This document shows, one piece after another, positions 1 through 7,235 of a stretch of DNA of 25,985 nt (positions are counted from its first letter, which is position 1; every line of letters starts with the position of its first letter). This DNA is from Deltaproteobacteria bacterium UBA2385 (GTDB lineage: Bacteria > Myxococcota_A > UBA796 > UBA2385), in contig DDSR01000332.1 of the NCBI GenBank assembly GCA_002343455.1, forward strand, positions 4,484 to 30,468, written 5' to 3'. The notes beneath the pieces were generated by a model. It had not been told where the DNA came from. It saw nothing but the letters and a program-made list of their open reading frames with translations, and did not search any database. Made by a program: the position numbers and the translations under genes.

Positions 1-2
1 CC

Positions 3-776
3 GGCGGGACCTCGCCCTTCGGCAGCCACGGCAAGAGCAGCGGCGGGATCCGGGTGGGCGAGGGCGGCGGCCGCTCGGCCATCCAGGTGGCCGGCGAGCG
101 GCGCTGGGCGGACTACCGGGTAGACCGCGAGCTGCAGAGCCGGGACCTGCTGGTGGCCCTGCGGGCCCTGCGGCGGCTGGCCAAAGAGGGGCCGCTGTCC
201 CTGCACGTGGACAAGACGATCGACGCCACGGCCCACAACGCGGGCGAAATCGAGCTGGTGGAGGAGCGCGAGCGCCGCAACCGGGTCCATGTGGTGCTGC
301 TGATGGACACCGGCGGCTCGATGGCGCCTCATGCGCGGCTGGTCGAGGCTCTGTTCACGGCGGCGAGCGAGACCAAGGGCTTCAAGAGCCTGCAAGCGCT
401 ACAGTTCCACAACGCGCCCTACGGCTGGCTGTACGAGGACTACCGAAATTTCAAGCGGCATCCCATTCCAGAGCTGCTGGCCCGCTGGACGCCCGAGCAC
501 CGGCTGGTCTGGGTGGGCGACGCCAGCATGGCACCGTACGAGCTGTTCCAGCCCTGGGGCAGCGGAGCCTGGGACGGCAGCGGCCACACGACGATGAGCG
601 GCCTGGACTGGATGGCTGCGATCCGCAAGCGCTGCCCGGCCAGCGTCTGGCTGAACCCGGACCCGCCCCGCTACTGGGAGCACCCGACGGTGCGCGCAGT
701 AGGGGCGGTGTTCCCGATGTTCTCGCTGACGCTGGCCGGCCTGCGCGACGCGGTGCGCAAGCTGCGCTCGGGGTAG
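3..776 (+). CDS. VWA domain protein, CoxE-like (5' end outside window)
   Basis: The reading frame is open from the window edge, so this is the C-terminal 257 residues of a longer protein; the GTG at 54 is not needed as a start. The visible N-terminus (GTSPFGSHGKSSGGIRVG) and the later WLNPDPPRYW segment match my memory of the COG3552/CoxE-like VWA family. A MIDAS-type motif DTGGSM lies at about 306-323, in place of the usual DxSxS, followed by HNAPYGWLYED and WVGDASMAPYE. Such proteins are probably cytoplasmic metal-binding adaptors that work with a MoxR-type AAA+ ATPase, often encoded just upstream; that neighbour would be outside the window. The last ~157 bases recur at 5520-5678. The family call is fairly sure; the partner is inferred. 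Confidence 0.85.
   Translation, partial: GGTSPFGSHGKSSGGIRVGEGGGRSAIQVAGERRWADYRVDRELQSRDLLVALRALRRLAKEGPLSLHVDKTIDATAHNAGEIELVEERERRNRVHVVLLMDTGGSMAPHARLVEALFTAASETKGFKSLQALQFHNAPYGWLYEDYRNFKRHPIPELLARWTPEHRLVWVGDASMAPYELFQPWGSGAWDGSGHTTMSGLDWMAAIRKRCPASVWLNPDPPRYWEHPTVRAVGAVFPMFSLTLAGLRDAVRKLRSG
615..773 (+). repeat. Direct repeat, copy A (3' end of the VWA gene)
   Basis: This copy lies inside the intact VWA coding sequence and pairs with 5520-5678 at a constant offset of 4905 bases. Hand alignment of about 156 positions shows roughly a dozen mismatches and no gaps, most of them silent or conservative. The two copies bracket the subtilase/partner cassette in direct orientation. Confidence 0.9.
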
Positions 777-810
777 GCGAGCGTTCGGGGGTGAGGGACA
801 GTCCGCTGGG

Positions 811-1764
811 TCACCACGCCACGAGCAGGATGCCGCGATCGAGCCTGCGGCTCAGGCACTGGGTCACCGACCGTCCGTAGGCCTGGCGATCGACGCCCTC
901 GGGCAGGGTGACGTGGAGGATGTAGAGGTTGACCATCAGCACGTACTCAGCGATCTTCCAGTTCAGGTCGAGCGAACATTCGAACAGGCCTGCCTCGATG
1001 CGCGACTCGATCTCGCGGAGGCGCCAATGGGGATCGACGTTGATGCGGATGGCGATGTCCGCGGGGTCGCGATGGGTGGAGATCAGGCCGATGCCGCCGG
1101 GGTCGGGGTCGATCAGGGGCAGCTGCAGCTCGTTGGAGGTCGTGTGCTCGTTCCTGATGAAGATGCGTCGATCGTAAGCGCGGGCAGGCAGGCGGAAGTA
1201 GATTCGGCCGGGCTCGACGAGATCGGGGTCGATCAAGATCCCGCCGGCATGAACCCTGAGCTCCGGGCTGCTGGAGATCCCTTCGCCCTCGAGGATCAAG
1301 GCCTGGCCGCGGCTGACGAGCTCGGCTGGGTGACCGTTGGGCAGGAGGAGGCGGTGGATGACAGGGCTGGTGGGTTGAAACAGAGCTTCCAGTCGGAATG
1401 CCGAGCCAGTGCCCTTAACGAGAATCGTTGCTGTCTCGTTCGCGTTTTCAAGCCACGCAATCGCCTTCATAACTGGGTACATGGGATCTTCGGGCGGCTC
1501 CATTCGTTGATAGAGAACTCGAGTACCGTTGGGAGTCAGTACCTCAATCTCCCAATCCACCTCTCGCCCCGCTAGGTGCCACAGCTCCAACGAGAGGCTT
1601 CCCATTCCGGGTGTGGGCATGGTCAGACAAAAAGTGTCACCAGGCACGAGTTCTATGTCCCAGTCCGCCCAAGATAGTACGTTTGGTTCCACGACTCTGC
1701 ATTCAAGGCGAGTCGCATCCGGAGTTGAGGCCCAGCTTGCAGCCACGAGCAACCATGGCGACAT
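811..1764 (-). CDS. Secreted partner of the upstream subtilase; resembles a stand-alone pro-region
   Basis: The product has 317 residues. The ATG at 1764 shares its A with the protease stop (TGATG), with GAGG seven bases upstream; a GTG one codon earlier (1767) is an alternative. Residues 1-13 (MSPWLLVAASWAS) look like a short signal peptide. Residues about 40-130 resemble a PPC-like beta sandwich and 133-220 a TIG/IPT-like domain. Residues 236-317 show a beta-alpha-beta-beta-alpha-beta pattern like an inhibitor I9/subtilisin propeptide. The same order occurs in the N-terminal 340 residues of the protease, with local similarity such as ATILVKGTGSAFRLEALF against ATVCIEVAGSEGAYNLSASF. No catalytic domain is present. 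I infer a trans-acting inhibitor or chaperone of the protease; sequence similarity is low, so the function is unproven. The gene converges on the VWA gene across a 34-base gap. Confidence 0.7.
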   Translation of the reverse strand: MSPWLLVAASWASTPDATRLECRVVEPNVLSWADWDIELVPGDTFCLTMPTPGMGSLSLELWHLAGREVDWEIEVLTPNGTRVLYQRMEPPEDPMYPVMKAIAWLENANETATILVKGTGSAFRLEALFQPTSPVIHRLLLPNGHPAELVSRGQALILEGEGISSSPELRVHAGGILIDPDLVEPGRIYFRLPARAYDRRIFIRNEHTTSNELQLPLIDPDPGGIGLISTHRDPADIAIRINVDPHWRLREIESRIEAGLFECSLDLNWKIAEYVLMVNLYILHVTLPEGVDRQAYGRSVTQCLSRRLDRGILLVAW

Positions 1765-4700
1765 CACTCGGCCTCGAAGGGAAAGGTACTTGAAAATTCC
1801 AAGCCTCCATCCGATTCAACCTCGACCCTGACCAAGTGAGTCCCGCTGGTCCACTCGGTGGTATCGACTACACAGTTTCGGCTGAAACCAGATGCGACTT
1901 TGGTATCGGTACAACCGAGCACCTCATCCACGTACACCCTGACCTCGCTGACCTGTGGCTGTCGCAGGACGATGTGAAGGCGTCGCGCGCCCCGCAGGAT
2001 GGTTCCGGGCCTGGGATTGGCGATGCTGATTGTGGGCGAGAAGGCTACACCAGACGGGGAGCTAAAGGCATAGCTCATTGATGACATGGAGCTGGGGTCG
2101 AGATCGCTGCTCGTCACAACCGCGCTCTTGATGGTGTCCATGGGCAAGGTGCGAACGTAGCCGTTGCCTGACCCGCGCGGCTCGTGAAGGATCGCCACGA
2201 AGCGCCCGTTGTCTGCGACCTCGACACCGATGTTTCGGTGGGTGGTCCCGGTCCCGGTGTTGGCGAAAATGGACGTCACCGGATTGAAAGAAGTCGGAGC
2301 GCTGGACAGATCCAGCACGGCGACCGTTCGGTCCGTGGTTCCGGTGAGTTGCCGGCAGGCCACGAAGGCGAAGTCGGTGTTCCCGGTGGGATCAATCGCG
2401 ATGGCGTCGAGGTGGTCGCAGTCGCCCGAGACGGTGTGCCCGCTTGTTTCTCCGTCGAAGTCGGTCTGGATCAGCTCAAAGTCCGTTCCCGTGCCGTAGT
2501 AGAAGACGGCCAGCGCGGCGCTGCCGTCGGCCCGCCAGGCCAGGTCTCTTCCGGTGTAGGTGCCCGTCACCGTGCTCAAGGACTCCGTGACCTGGATGGC
2601 CTCCTTGGCGGAGTCGTCGGGATCGGGATGGGCGTGGACCAACACGTCGTAGTCGTCGGAAGAGGCGCTCTGGTCGCTGAGCATGAGCGCCAAGGAGGAG
2701 CCGTCGGGGTGAACGGCGACCCCCATGCCGACGGGCTCCGCGCTGGTGAAGTCCTCCCACAGCAGCGCAGTGGGCGCCTCGCGGGTGCCCGTCCAGGTGT
2801 CGAAGCTCTCCAGGACCATGGTGCCCTCGCTCCGGGTCGCGACATTGAGCAGGCCACTGGCCAGGACGCCAAGGTCGGTGCGGGGACCGACTTCACCCTC
2901 GAGCGCGATCGTGCCGACGTAGTCAAGCTCGGTTGCGGTGTAGCTGCTTATCGACTGGCTGTCGCGGCAGAGGACGAAGACCATGTCCCCAAGGGGATGA
3001 ACGACGACATCGACGGGCTCGACGCAGCCGTCCTCGCTCAGGTCGCGGCTGACCACCGTGCCCGACTCGCGCTGACCGGTGCTCGGGTCGACGATCTGCG
3101 AGACCAGGACGTTGTCTTCGTCATCGACGGCGTAGATCCGTAACGCTCGCCGGTGGGCCGGCAGGGACCGACTGCGGCTGAGTCCGTCGAAGACCACCTC
3201 GAACAGGTTGAGTCTGGGCACTCCCCCTGATTCCCAGAGGCGAAAGCCGGTTGTGATGGCTTGGATGTCGTCTGAAGCCTGTGTAATCGCTTCCGTTGTC
3301 TTGTTGATTGCCAGGTCCGGCGCCAGGGCCTGGTGAAGGCCCAGCGCCGCTCCCACTGCCGGGGCGCTGTAGGAGGTCCCCGCGGCTTGTGATCCCGATT
3401 CGTAGACCAGGTAGGGCTTCTCTTCGGTGCCGTTCCAGCGCGCGCCCGCCAGCCTCCAGCCATCATACGGTGCGGCCATGTCAACGAGCGCACCGCGGTT
3501 GCTCCCCACGCCAGGTCCCCAGACGGCCGGGATGTCCGTCTCGATGCCGTTGCCGCCGGCGTGGGTGCCGCCGACCACCAGGGTGGTCTTCGGGCAGGCC
3601 TTCTTTGCCCATTGAGTGATCGAGTCCAGTTGATTGACGTTGGTATAGACCTGTCGGTCATTGCCGGCCGAGACCACCCAGGGATTGCGCTCGCATGAGC
3701 TCTTGACGAGGACGCGGAGGTCGCGGTTCAGCTTCGACTCGTTGATGGTGGGGGTGCTGGGATTGTCGACGTCCGCGAGGTAGGCAGCGCCCACGTTGAG
3801 GCCGAGGGGAATGACGAGGGGCTGCCCTCTCAGCGCGGCGTTGTGGGTGGTGCCAGCCAAGGCGAACATGAAGAGGGTCGAGCTGTTCTCGATGCCCGAG
3901 GTGTCGGAGCCCGCGACAGTGTAGTTGTTGACGACGACGATCTCGTGCGCGATGGACTCCCCGGGTTCGTCGGTCATGACCCCGGCACCGGACTCGTCGT
4001 CGGCGTCGTCGTTGATCCCGAACAGGTCCATGCTTGCCCAGATCCCCGCCATGTTCGGCAGTGATCGAGCAGCGCCGTCCAGCCAGTCCGGTTCCCCCTG
4101 GCTGGCCCCCCCGACGATCGACGCCGTTTGGTTGCCGTGGTTCGTCCCGGAGAGCAGAGTGGAGGCATGTCCAGGCGCGGCGGTCGCGCCCCAGCCGGTC
4201 GCAGGGCTGTACTCCCAGAGCTGGAAGGTTCGGGAGGGGAACTCAATGGGTGTTGAGCCGAGCCAGCCGCTGCCCAGGTAGAGGCCAGTGTCGAAGATGA
4301 CCATGCCGGGATCGGCCGGAAGGCTGGACAGCTCGCTGAAGCGCAGCAAGCGCCGGGCTTCTTCCAGGCTGATCTGGGCCATGGCGCCGGTATGGCCGTT
4401 GTTGGCATAGAGGAGGTCGTAGTCGCCAGGGATGGTCAGGCCGCTGTGGGACGTGATCCGACCTTCGGCCGAGACGCTTGTGACCGCGTCCTCCAACGTC
4501 AAGGCACCGATTGCCTCCGTCAGGTCATCCAGGACAGGCGTATTGAGCGGGTCAGAGGCCGTCCACTCTACCTGGAAGGCGTTGAGCATGGGAAGGGCGC
4601 CGACGATGGTCCAGTCTGACCAGGAGGTGAGCCCCGAGACAACGTCATCCAGGACTGCCTCGACCCCCGCGCGATCCAGGTCGCGGCGAAAGCTGACCAG

Positions 4701-5465
4701 GGTGCGGTTCAGGTAGACCGGGTTGGCGGAGAGTCCACTGAACCAAGCCGCATCCGGCGCGCTGTAGCTCGACGCGCTCTCGGGCTCGCTCTCCCCCACT
4801 TCGAACAACAGCGCGTTGCTCTCCTGGCCAATGACCATCACGCGGACCTCTCCGTCGACCGCGTTTGCTGGAATGATTATCTCAAGCTCGGTCTCGCTGG
4901 CCGAGACGACGCTCGCCATGGCCTCGCCGAAGAGCACGGTGGAGCCTCCTGCGGATTCCGCCAATCGTTGGCCAACCAGCCAGACCGTGTCTCCCCGGGA
5001 GGCCTCGCTGATCGAGAGCCCGAGCTCGTCGACGATCTCGGTCAGCACCGGCGGGTCAACGACGAAAGAGGCGCTCAGGTTGTATGCCCCCTCACTGCCG
5101 GCCACCTCGATGCAGACGGTCGCTTCTTCGTCAAGGGGGAGGTCGAGCACCGCAAAGCCGAGGTCCGAGCTATCAGAGTCGAGCACGGCGCTGGTGTCGG
5201 CATCGGTGGCAAGGAGCACGAAGTCATCGGACACGTTGGACTGGTTGTGCAGTTCGACGCGTAACATGCCGGAGTGGGGGGCAAAGAAGCGGAAGACGTC
5301 CACGTCGGTCCCGCTGGCCAGGTCACCCTCGCCCGAGGCGGTCAAGGAGAGGCTCTCGCCCGTTGTACAACTGTCGTTCGGCTCGCTGTCGAGGGCCAAG
5401 GCGCCCCGGGGTGCCAGCGCTAGCGTGATGCCGAGCACAGTGGATAGGGTGCGGGGGGGGCTCAT
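1764..5465 (-). CDS. Secreted multidomain subtilase (peptidase family S8)
   Basis: The product has 1233 residues. I chose the ATG at 5465 because GGAG stands six bases upstream and a signal peptide follows (about 1-25, ending GALA). The frame runs open to 5588, but that part is antisense to repeat copy B. Domains: PPC-like 26-137, TIG/IPT-like 138-223, I9-like propeptide 250-336, S8 catalytic domain about 385-725, beta-propeller-like repeats about 750-1140 and an Ig-like C-terminus about 1145-1233. The catalytic set is complete: D392 (VIFDTGL), H443 (GTNHGNQTAS), oxyanion N602 (SAGND), S698 (GTSYSAP). It is therefore probably an active protease exported to the cell surface or medium. An acidic stretch in the catalytic domain (NDDADDESG, about 485-493) may bind calcium. 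The cassette looks less GC-rich than its surroundings, consistent with transfer. The downstream partner gene overlaps its stop codon. Confidence 0.9.
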   Translation of the reverse strand: MSPPRTLSTVLGITLALAPRGALALDSEPNDSCTTGESLSLTASGEGDLASGTDVDVFRFFAPHSGMLRVELHNQSNVSDDFVLLATDADTSAVLDSDSSDLGFAVLDLPLDEEATVCIEVAGSEGAYNLSASFVVDPPVLTEIVDELGLSISEASRGDTVWLVGQRLAESAGGSTVLFGEAMASVVSASETELEIIIPANAVDGEVRVMVIGQESNALLFEVGESEPESASSYSAPDAAWFSGLSANPVYLNRTLVSFRRDLDRAGVEAVLDDVVSGLTSWSDWTIVGALPMLNAFQVEWTASDPLNTPVLDDLTEAIGALTLEDAVTSVSAEGRITSHSGLTIPGDYDLLYANNGHTGAMAQISLEEARRLLRFSELSSLPADPGMVIFDTGLYLGSGWLGSTPIEFPSRTFQLWEYSPATGWGATAAPGHASTLLSGTNHGNQTASIVGGASQGEPDWLDGAARSLPNMAGIWASMDLFGINDDADDESGAGVMTDEPGESIAHEIVVVNNYTVAGSDTSGIENSSTLFMFALAGTTHNAALRGQPLVIPLGLNVGAAYLADVDNPSTPTINESKLNRDLRVLVKSSCERNPWVVSAGNDRQVYTNVNQLDSITQWAKKACPKTTLVVGGTHAGGNGIETDIPAVWGPGVGSNRGALVDMAAPYDGWRLAGARWNGTEEKPYLVYESGSQAAGTSYSAPAVGAALGLHQALAPDLAINKTTEAITQASDDIQAITTGFRLWESGGVPRLNLFEVVFDGLSRSRSLPAHRRALRIYAVDDEDNVLVSQIVDPSTGQRESGTVVSRDLSEDGCVEPVDVVVHPLGDMVFVLCRDSQSISSYTATELDYVGTIALEGEVGPRTDLGVLASGLLNVATRSEGTMVLESFDTWTGTREAPTALLWEDFTSAEPVGMGVAVHPDGSSLALMLSDQSASSDDYDVLVHAHPDPDDSAKEAIQVTESLSTVTGTYTGRDLAWRADGSAALAVFYYGTGTDFELIQTDFDGETSGHTVSGDCDHLDAIAIDPTGNTDFAFVACRQLTGTTDRTVAVLDLSSAPTSFNPVTSIFANTGTGTTHRNIGVEVADNGRFVAILHEPRGSGNGYVRTLPMDTIKSAVVTSSDLDPSSMSSMSYAFSSPSGVAFSPTISIANPRPGTILRGARRLHIVLRQPQVSEVRVYVDEVLGCTDTKVASGFSRNCVVDTTEWTSGTHLVRVEVESDGGLEFSSTFPFEAE

Positions 5466-5519
5466 GGGCATCTCCGGGGTGAGCTGGAGGAAGCTACCAT
5501 AGGGAGAGTTGGGGTACAA

Positions 5520-5678
5520 GCGGCGATCCACAAGCGCTGCCCGGTCAGCATCTGGCTGAACCCGGACCCGCCGCGCTACTGGGAGCACCCGACGGTGCGC
5601 GCAGTAGGGGCGGTCTTTCCGATGTTCCGGCTGACCCTGGCGGGCCTGCGCGACGCGGTGCGCAAGCTGCGGTCCGGG
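5520..5678 (+). repeat. Direct repeat, copy B (orphan VWA C-terminus)
   Basis: This is the second copy of the VWA gene end, about 92% identical to 615-773 by hand count. Homology begins abruptly near 5520 and ends where copy A has its stop. Here the TAG is absent, and the frame reads on in phase into the small gene at 5694. Four amino acid changes are visible in the translated remnant (R to H, A to V, V to I, S to R). No start codon context or upstream VWA domain is present, so it is a gene fragment. Confidence 0.88.
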
Positions 5679-5693
5679 GGTCAGGCTCTCACC

Positions 5694-5921
5694 ATGAAAC
5701 CCTCCGAAACGGAACGTCTGGCTCGCGCTGCTCGCCGTCGCAGCGAATGGCGGGAGAGCTACGACGGGGTTGAGCTGCCACTTGCGCCAGATGACCCCGC
5801 AGATCGCCTCGCTGCGTTGAGCCGGCTGAGCGAGGAGATGTTGCTTCTCTCCGGTCAGGCGCTCCCCGTCTACAGCCGCGCCCAGATACCGGGTCGTGTC
5901 ATCCGACCGACCGCAGAATGA
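5694..5921 (+). CDS. Small hypothetical protein, partner of a nucleotidyltransferase remnant
   Basis: The predicted 75-residue protein begins MKPSETERLARAARRR, is charged and lacks a signal peptide or membrane segment. It ends in an Arg-containing tail (PGRVIRPTAE). Its stop overlaps the ATG of the next frame (ATGA), which suggests the two were one operon. The ATG at 5694 has no clear Shine-Dalgarno sequence. The frame is also open upstream through repeat copy B, so a fusion starting at GTG 5595 is conceivable. I do not recognise the family. The pairing with a nucleotidyltransferase-like gene recalls two-gene toxin-antitoxin layouts, but that is only inference. The partner is broken, so the gene may be a relic. 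Confidence 0.5.
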   Translation: MKPSETERLARAARRRSEWRESYDGVELPLAPDDPADRLAALSRLSEEMLLLSGQALPVYSRAQIPGRVIRPTAE

Positions 5922-6096
5922 CCCTGGGCAGGCTCAACGAAGACTTCGAGGATCTGCTCGATGCCTTGCAAGACGCGAAGGTTGAGTTTGTGATGATAGG
6001 TGCGCACGCCCTTGCGGTGCATGGTGTCGAACAAAGGACCTGCTGGACATCGACCTGCTGAGGGAGGCTGGCTTGCTCAAGGACCCGAAGCCCTGA
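5918..6096 (+). pseudogene. Nucleotidyltransferase-like gene with internal deletion
   Basis: From the ATG at 5918 the frame encodes MTLGRLNEDFEDLLDALQ and then VMIGAHALAVHG, the usual start of MNT/DUF6036-type nucleotidyltransferases. The GS-x-D active site that should follow is missing. After about 37 residues the frame hits a stop at 6057-6059. A second frame, shifted by one base, reads KDLLDIDLLREAGLLKDPKP to a stop at 6094, and that looks like a typical C-terminus of the same family. The two ends therefore seem joined by an out-of-frame deletion near 6027-6034 that removed most of a roughly 180-residue protein. The remnant cannot be catalytic. Confidence 0.7.
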
Positions 6097-6111
6097 GAGC
6101 CTCGGGTCCTC

Positions 6112-6167
6112 GGGCGCGATGAATCACGCCCCTACGGGTCGGCGCGATGAATCGCGCCCCTACAGGG
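6112..6167. repeat. Tandem pair of palindromic intergenic repeats
   Basis: Two units of about 27 bases lie at 6112-6138 and 6141-6167, each with the core GGCGCGATGAATCRCGCC followed by CCTAC and GGG. The second core is a perfect inverted repeat (GGCGCGAT-GA-ATCGCGCC); the first has one mismatch. Similar GC-rich palindromes ending in CCCCTAC are widespread between genes in unrelated bacteria (recollection, not searched). The second unit contains the stop codon of the peroxiredoxin gene. The hairpins could also end transcription from both sides. Confidence 0.8.
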
Positions 6168-6618
6168 CGGCCTTGACCGCGTCGTAGTCGGGCTCGACGC
6201 CGGGGTTCGGGGCGATCCACTCGTAGACGACCTTGCCGGCCTCATCCACGACGAAGACGGCGCGCTGGCTGGCGGTGTAGCCCTCCATCCCGGCGAAGTT
6301 GTCCAGAGCCACGCCGTAGGCGCGGACGGCCCCGCGGGCGTAGTCGGAGAGCAGGGGGAAGTTGAGCTCGTTCTGCTTGGCGAAGGCGGCGTTGGAGAAG
6401 GGCGCGTCGACGCTGATGCCGAGGACGGTGGCGTTGAGGTCGTTCATGGCGGCCATGGAGTCGCGGAAGGTGCAGAGCTCCTTGGTGCAGACGCCGGTGA
6501 AGGCGGCCGGGAAGAAGGCGAGGACGACCTTCTTGCCGCGCAGGTCGGAGAGGGTGACGGGCTTCTTCTCGTGGTTGAAGAGGGTGAAGTCGGGGGCGGT
6601 CTGGCCGTTGAGGGACAT
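6160..6618 (-). CDS. Peroxiredoxin (AhpE/PrxQ-like, thioredoxin fold)
   Basis: The product has 152 residues, the normal length for a thioredoxin-fold peroxiredoxin, with no signal peptide, so it is cytoplasmic. It reduces hydrogen peroxide and organic peroxides using a peroxidatic cysteine. The PxxxTxxC motif is complete (P37, T41, C44), a second cysteine follows at C49 in the place of the PrxQ resolving cysteine, and an Arg near residue 119 fits the conserved active-site arginine. GGAG stands five bases before the ATG. It is the last gene of the rubrerythrin operon, 26 bases after the DUF3501 gene. The stop codon lies inside a palindromic repeat, so the final residues may have been altered by its insertion. 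Confidence 0.93.
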   Translation of the reverse strand: MSLNGQTAPDFTLFNHEKKPVTLSDLRGKKVVLAFFPAAFTGVCTKELCTFRDSMAAMNDLNATVLGISVDAPFSNAAFAKQNELNFPLLSDYARGAVRAYGVALDNFAGMEGYTASQRAVFVVDEAGKVVYEWIAPNPGVEPDYDAVKAAL

Positions 6619-6644
6619 GGGAGCTCCAGGGTGGGGGAGGGGGA

Positions 6645-7235
6645 TCAGGAGGGGGAGACGGCCTCGGCGAGGTCGTCGAGCAGGGCCCCGCGAGTGGAGC
6701 GGGTGAGCTCGACCGCGTGGCTGTAGTGAGGGTGGTCGACGAGGAGGCGGACGGGCTGGTCCATGGCGGCCAGGGCCTGCCGGGCCTGCGCGTCGAGGGG
6801 GAAGCGCACGAACTGCACGGCGGAGACGCGCTGCTCGTTGAACTGTTCACCGTCGAAGCGGGCCGCCCAGCGCTGGCCGGCGGCCTCGATCCAGAGGTGC
6901 TGGTGCAGGCCGACCAGCAGGCGGACCATGCGGTCGCGCTGGTCCGCCTCGGGGTACTCGACCAGGAGGGTGGCGGCGAGCTCGTCGGGAGCGGGCAGCA
7001 GGGCGTTGTAGGTGTCCAGCTCGTGCAGGACGGCGTCTCCGTGCAGGCCCTCGACCCGGCACATCTCGTGGACCTGCCAGCGCACGGTGGTGCGGTTCTC
7101 GAAGAGCAGGGTCATGTTCGGGCCCAGGGCGACCCGGCGCACAGCCTGGGCGCTGAGCACCTGGGAGAGGTGGCGCTGCCGGTCGGCGACGAACTCGGCG
7201 ACGGGGAGGATCTCCTCGCGACGGACGGGGTTCAT
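6645..7235 (-). CDS. DUF3501 family protein
   Basis: The product has 196 residues. The start at 7235 overlaps the stop of the preceding Fe-S gene by four bases (ATGA), which sets the start; a longer open frame to 7484 is only antisense read-through. Segments RRVALGPNMTLLFENR, LATLLVEYPEADQRD-like and VSAVQFVRFPLD are the conserved parts of DUF3501 as I remember it. No signal peptide, membrane segment or cysteine cluster was seen. The biochemical function is unknown. Its position between a GlpC-like Fe-S protein and a peroxiredoxin, behind rubrerythrin, points to a role in peroxide reduction or in assembly of that electron-transfer chain. Confidence 0.85.
   Translation of the reverse strand: MNPVRREEILPVAEFVADRQRHLSQVLSAQAVRRVALGPNMTLLFENRTTVRWQVHEMCRVEGLHGDAVLHELDTYNALLPAPDELAATLLVEYPEADQRDRMVRLLVGLHQHLWIEAAGQRWAARFDGEQFNEQRVSAVQFVRFPLDAQARQALAAMDQPVRLLVDHPHYSHAVELTRSTRGALLDDLAEAVSPS

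Noticed and set aside
913..1575. Plus-strand open frame opposite the protease partner gene
   Set aside because: Antisense shadow caused by high GC; the minus-strand frame has a signal peptide, domain-like structure and coupling to the protease.
2184..3143. Plus-strand open frame of 319 codons inside the subtilase gene
   Set aside because: Gly/Val/Asp-rich antisense translation with no domain; the opposite strand encodes the propeptide-containing subtilase.
5466..5588. Longer N-terminus for the subtilase
   Set aside because: This part is antisense to repeat copy B; the signal peptide and the GGAG spacing place the start at 5465.
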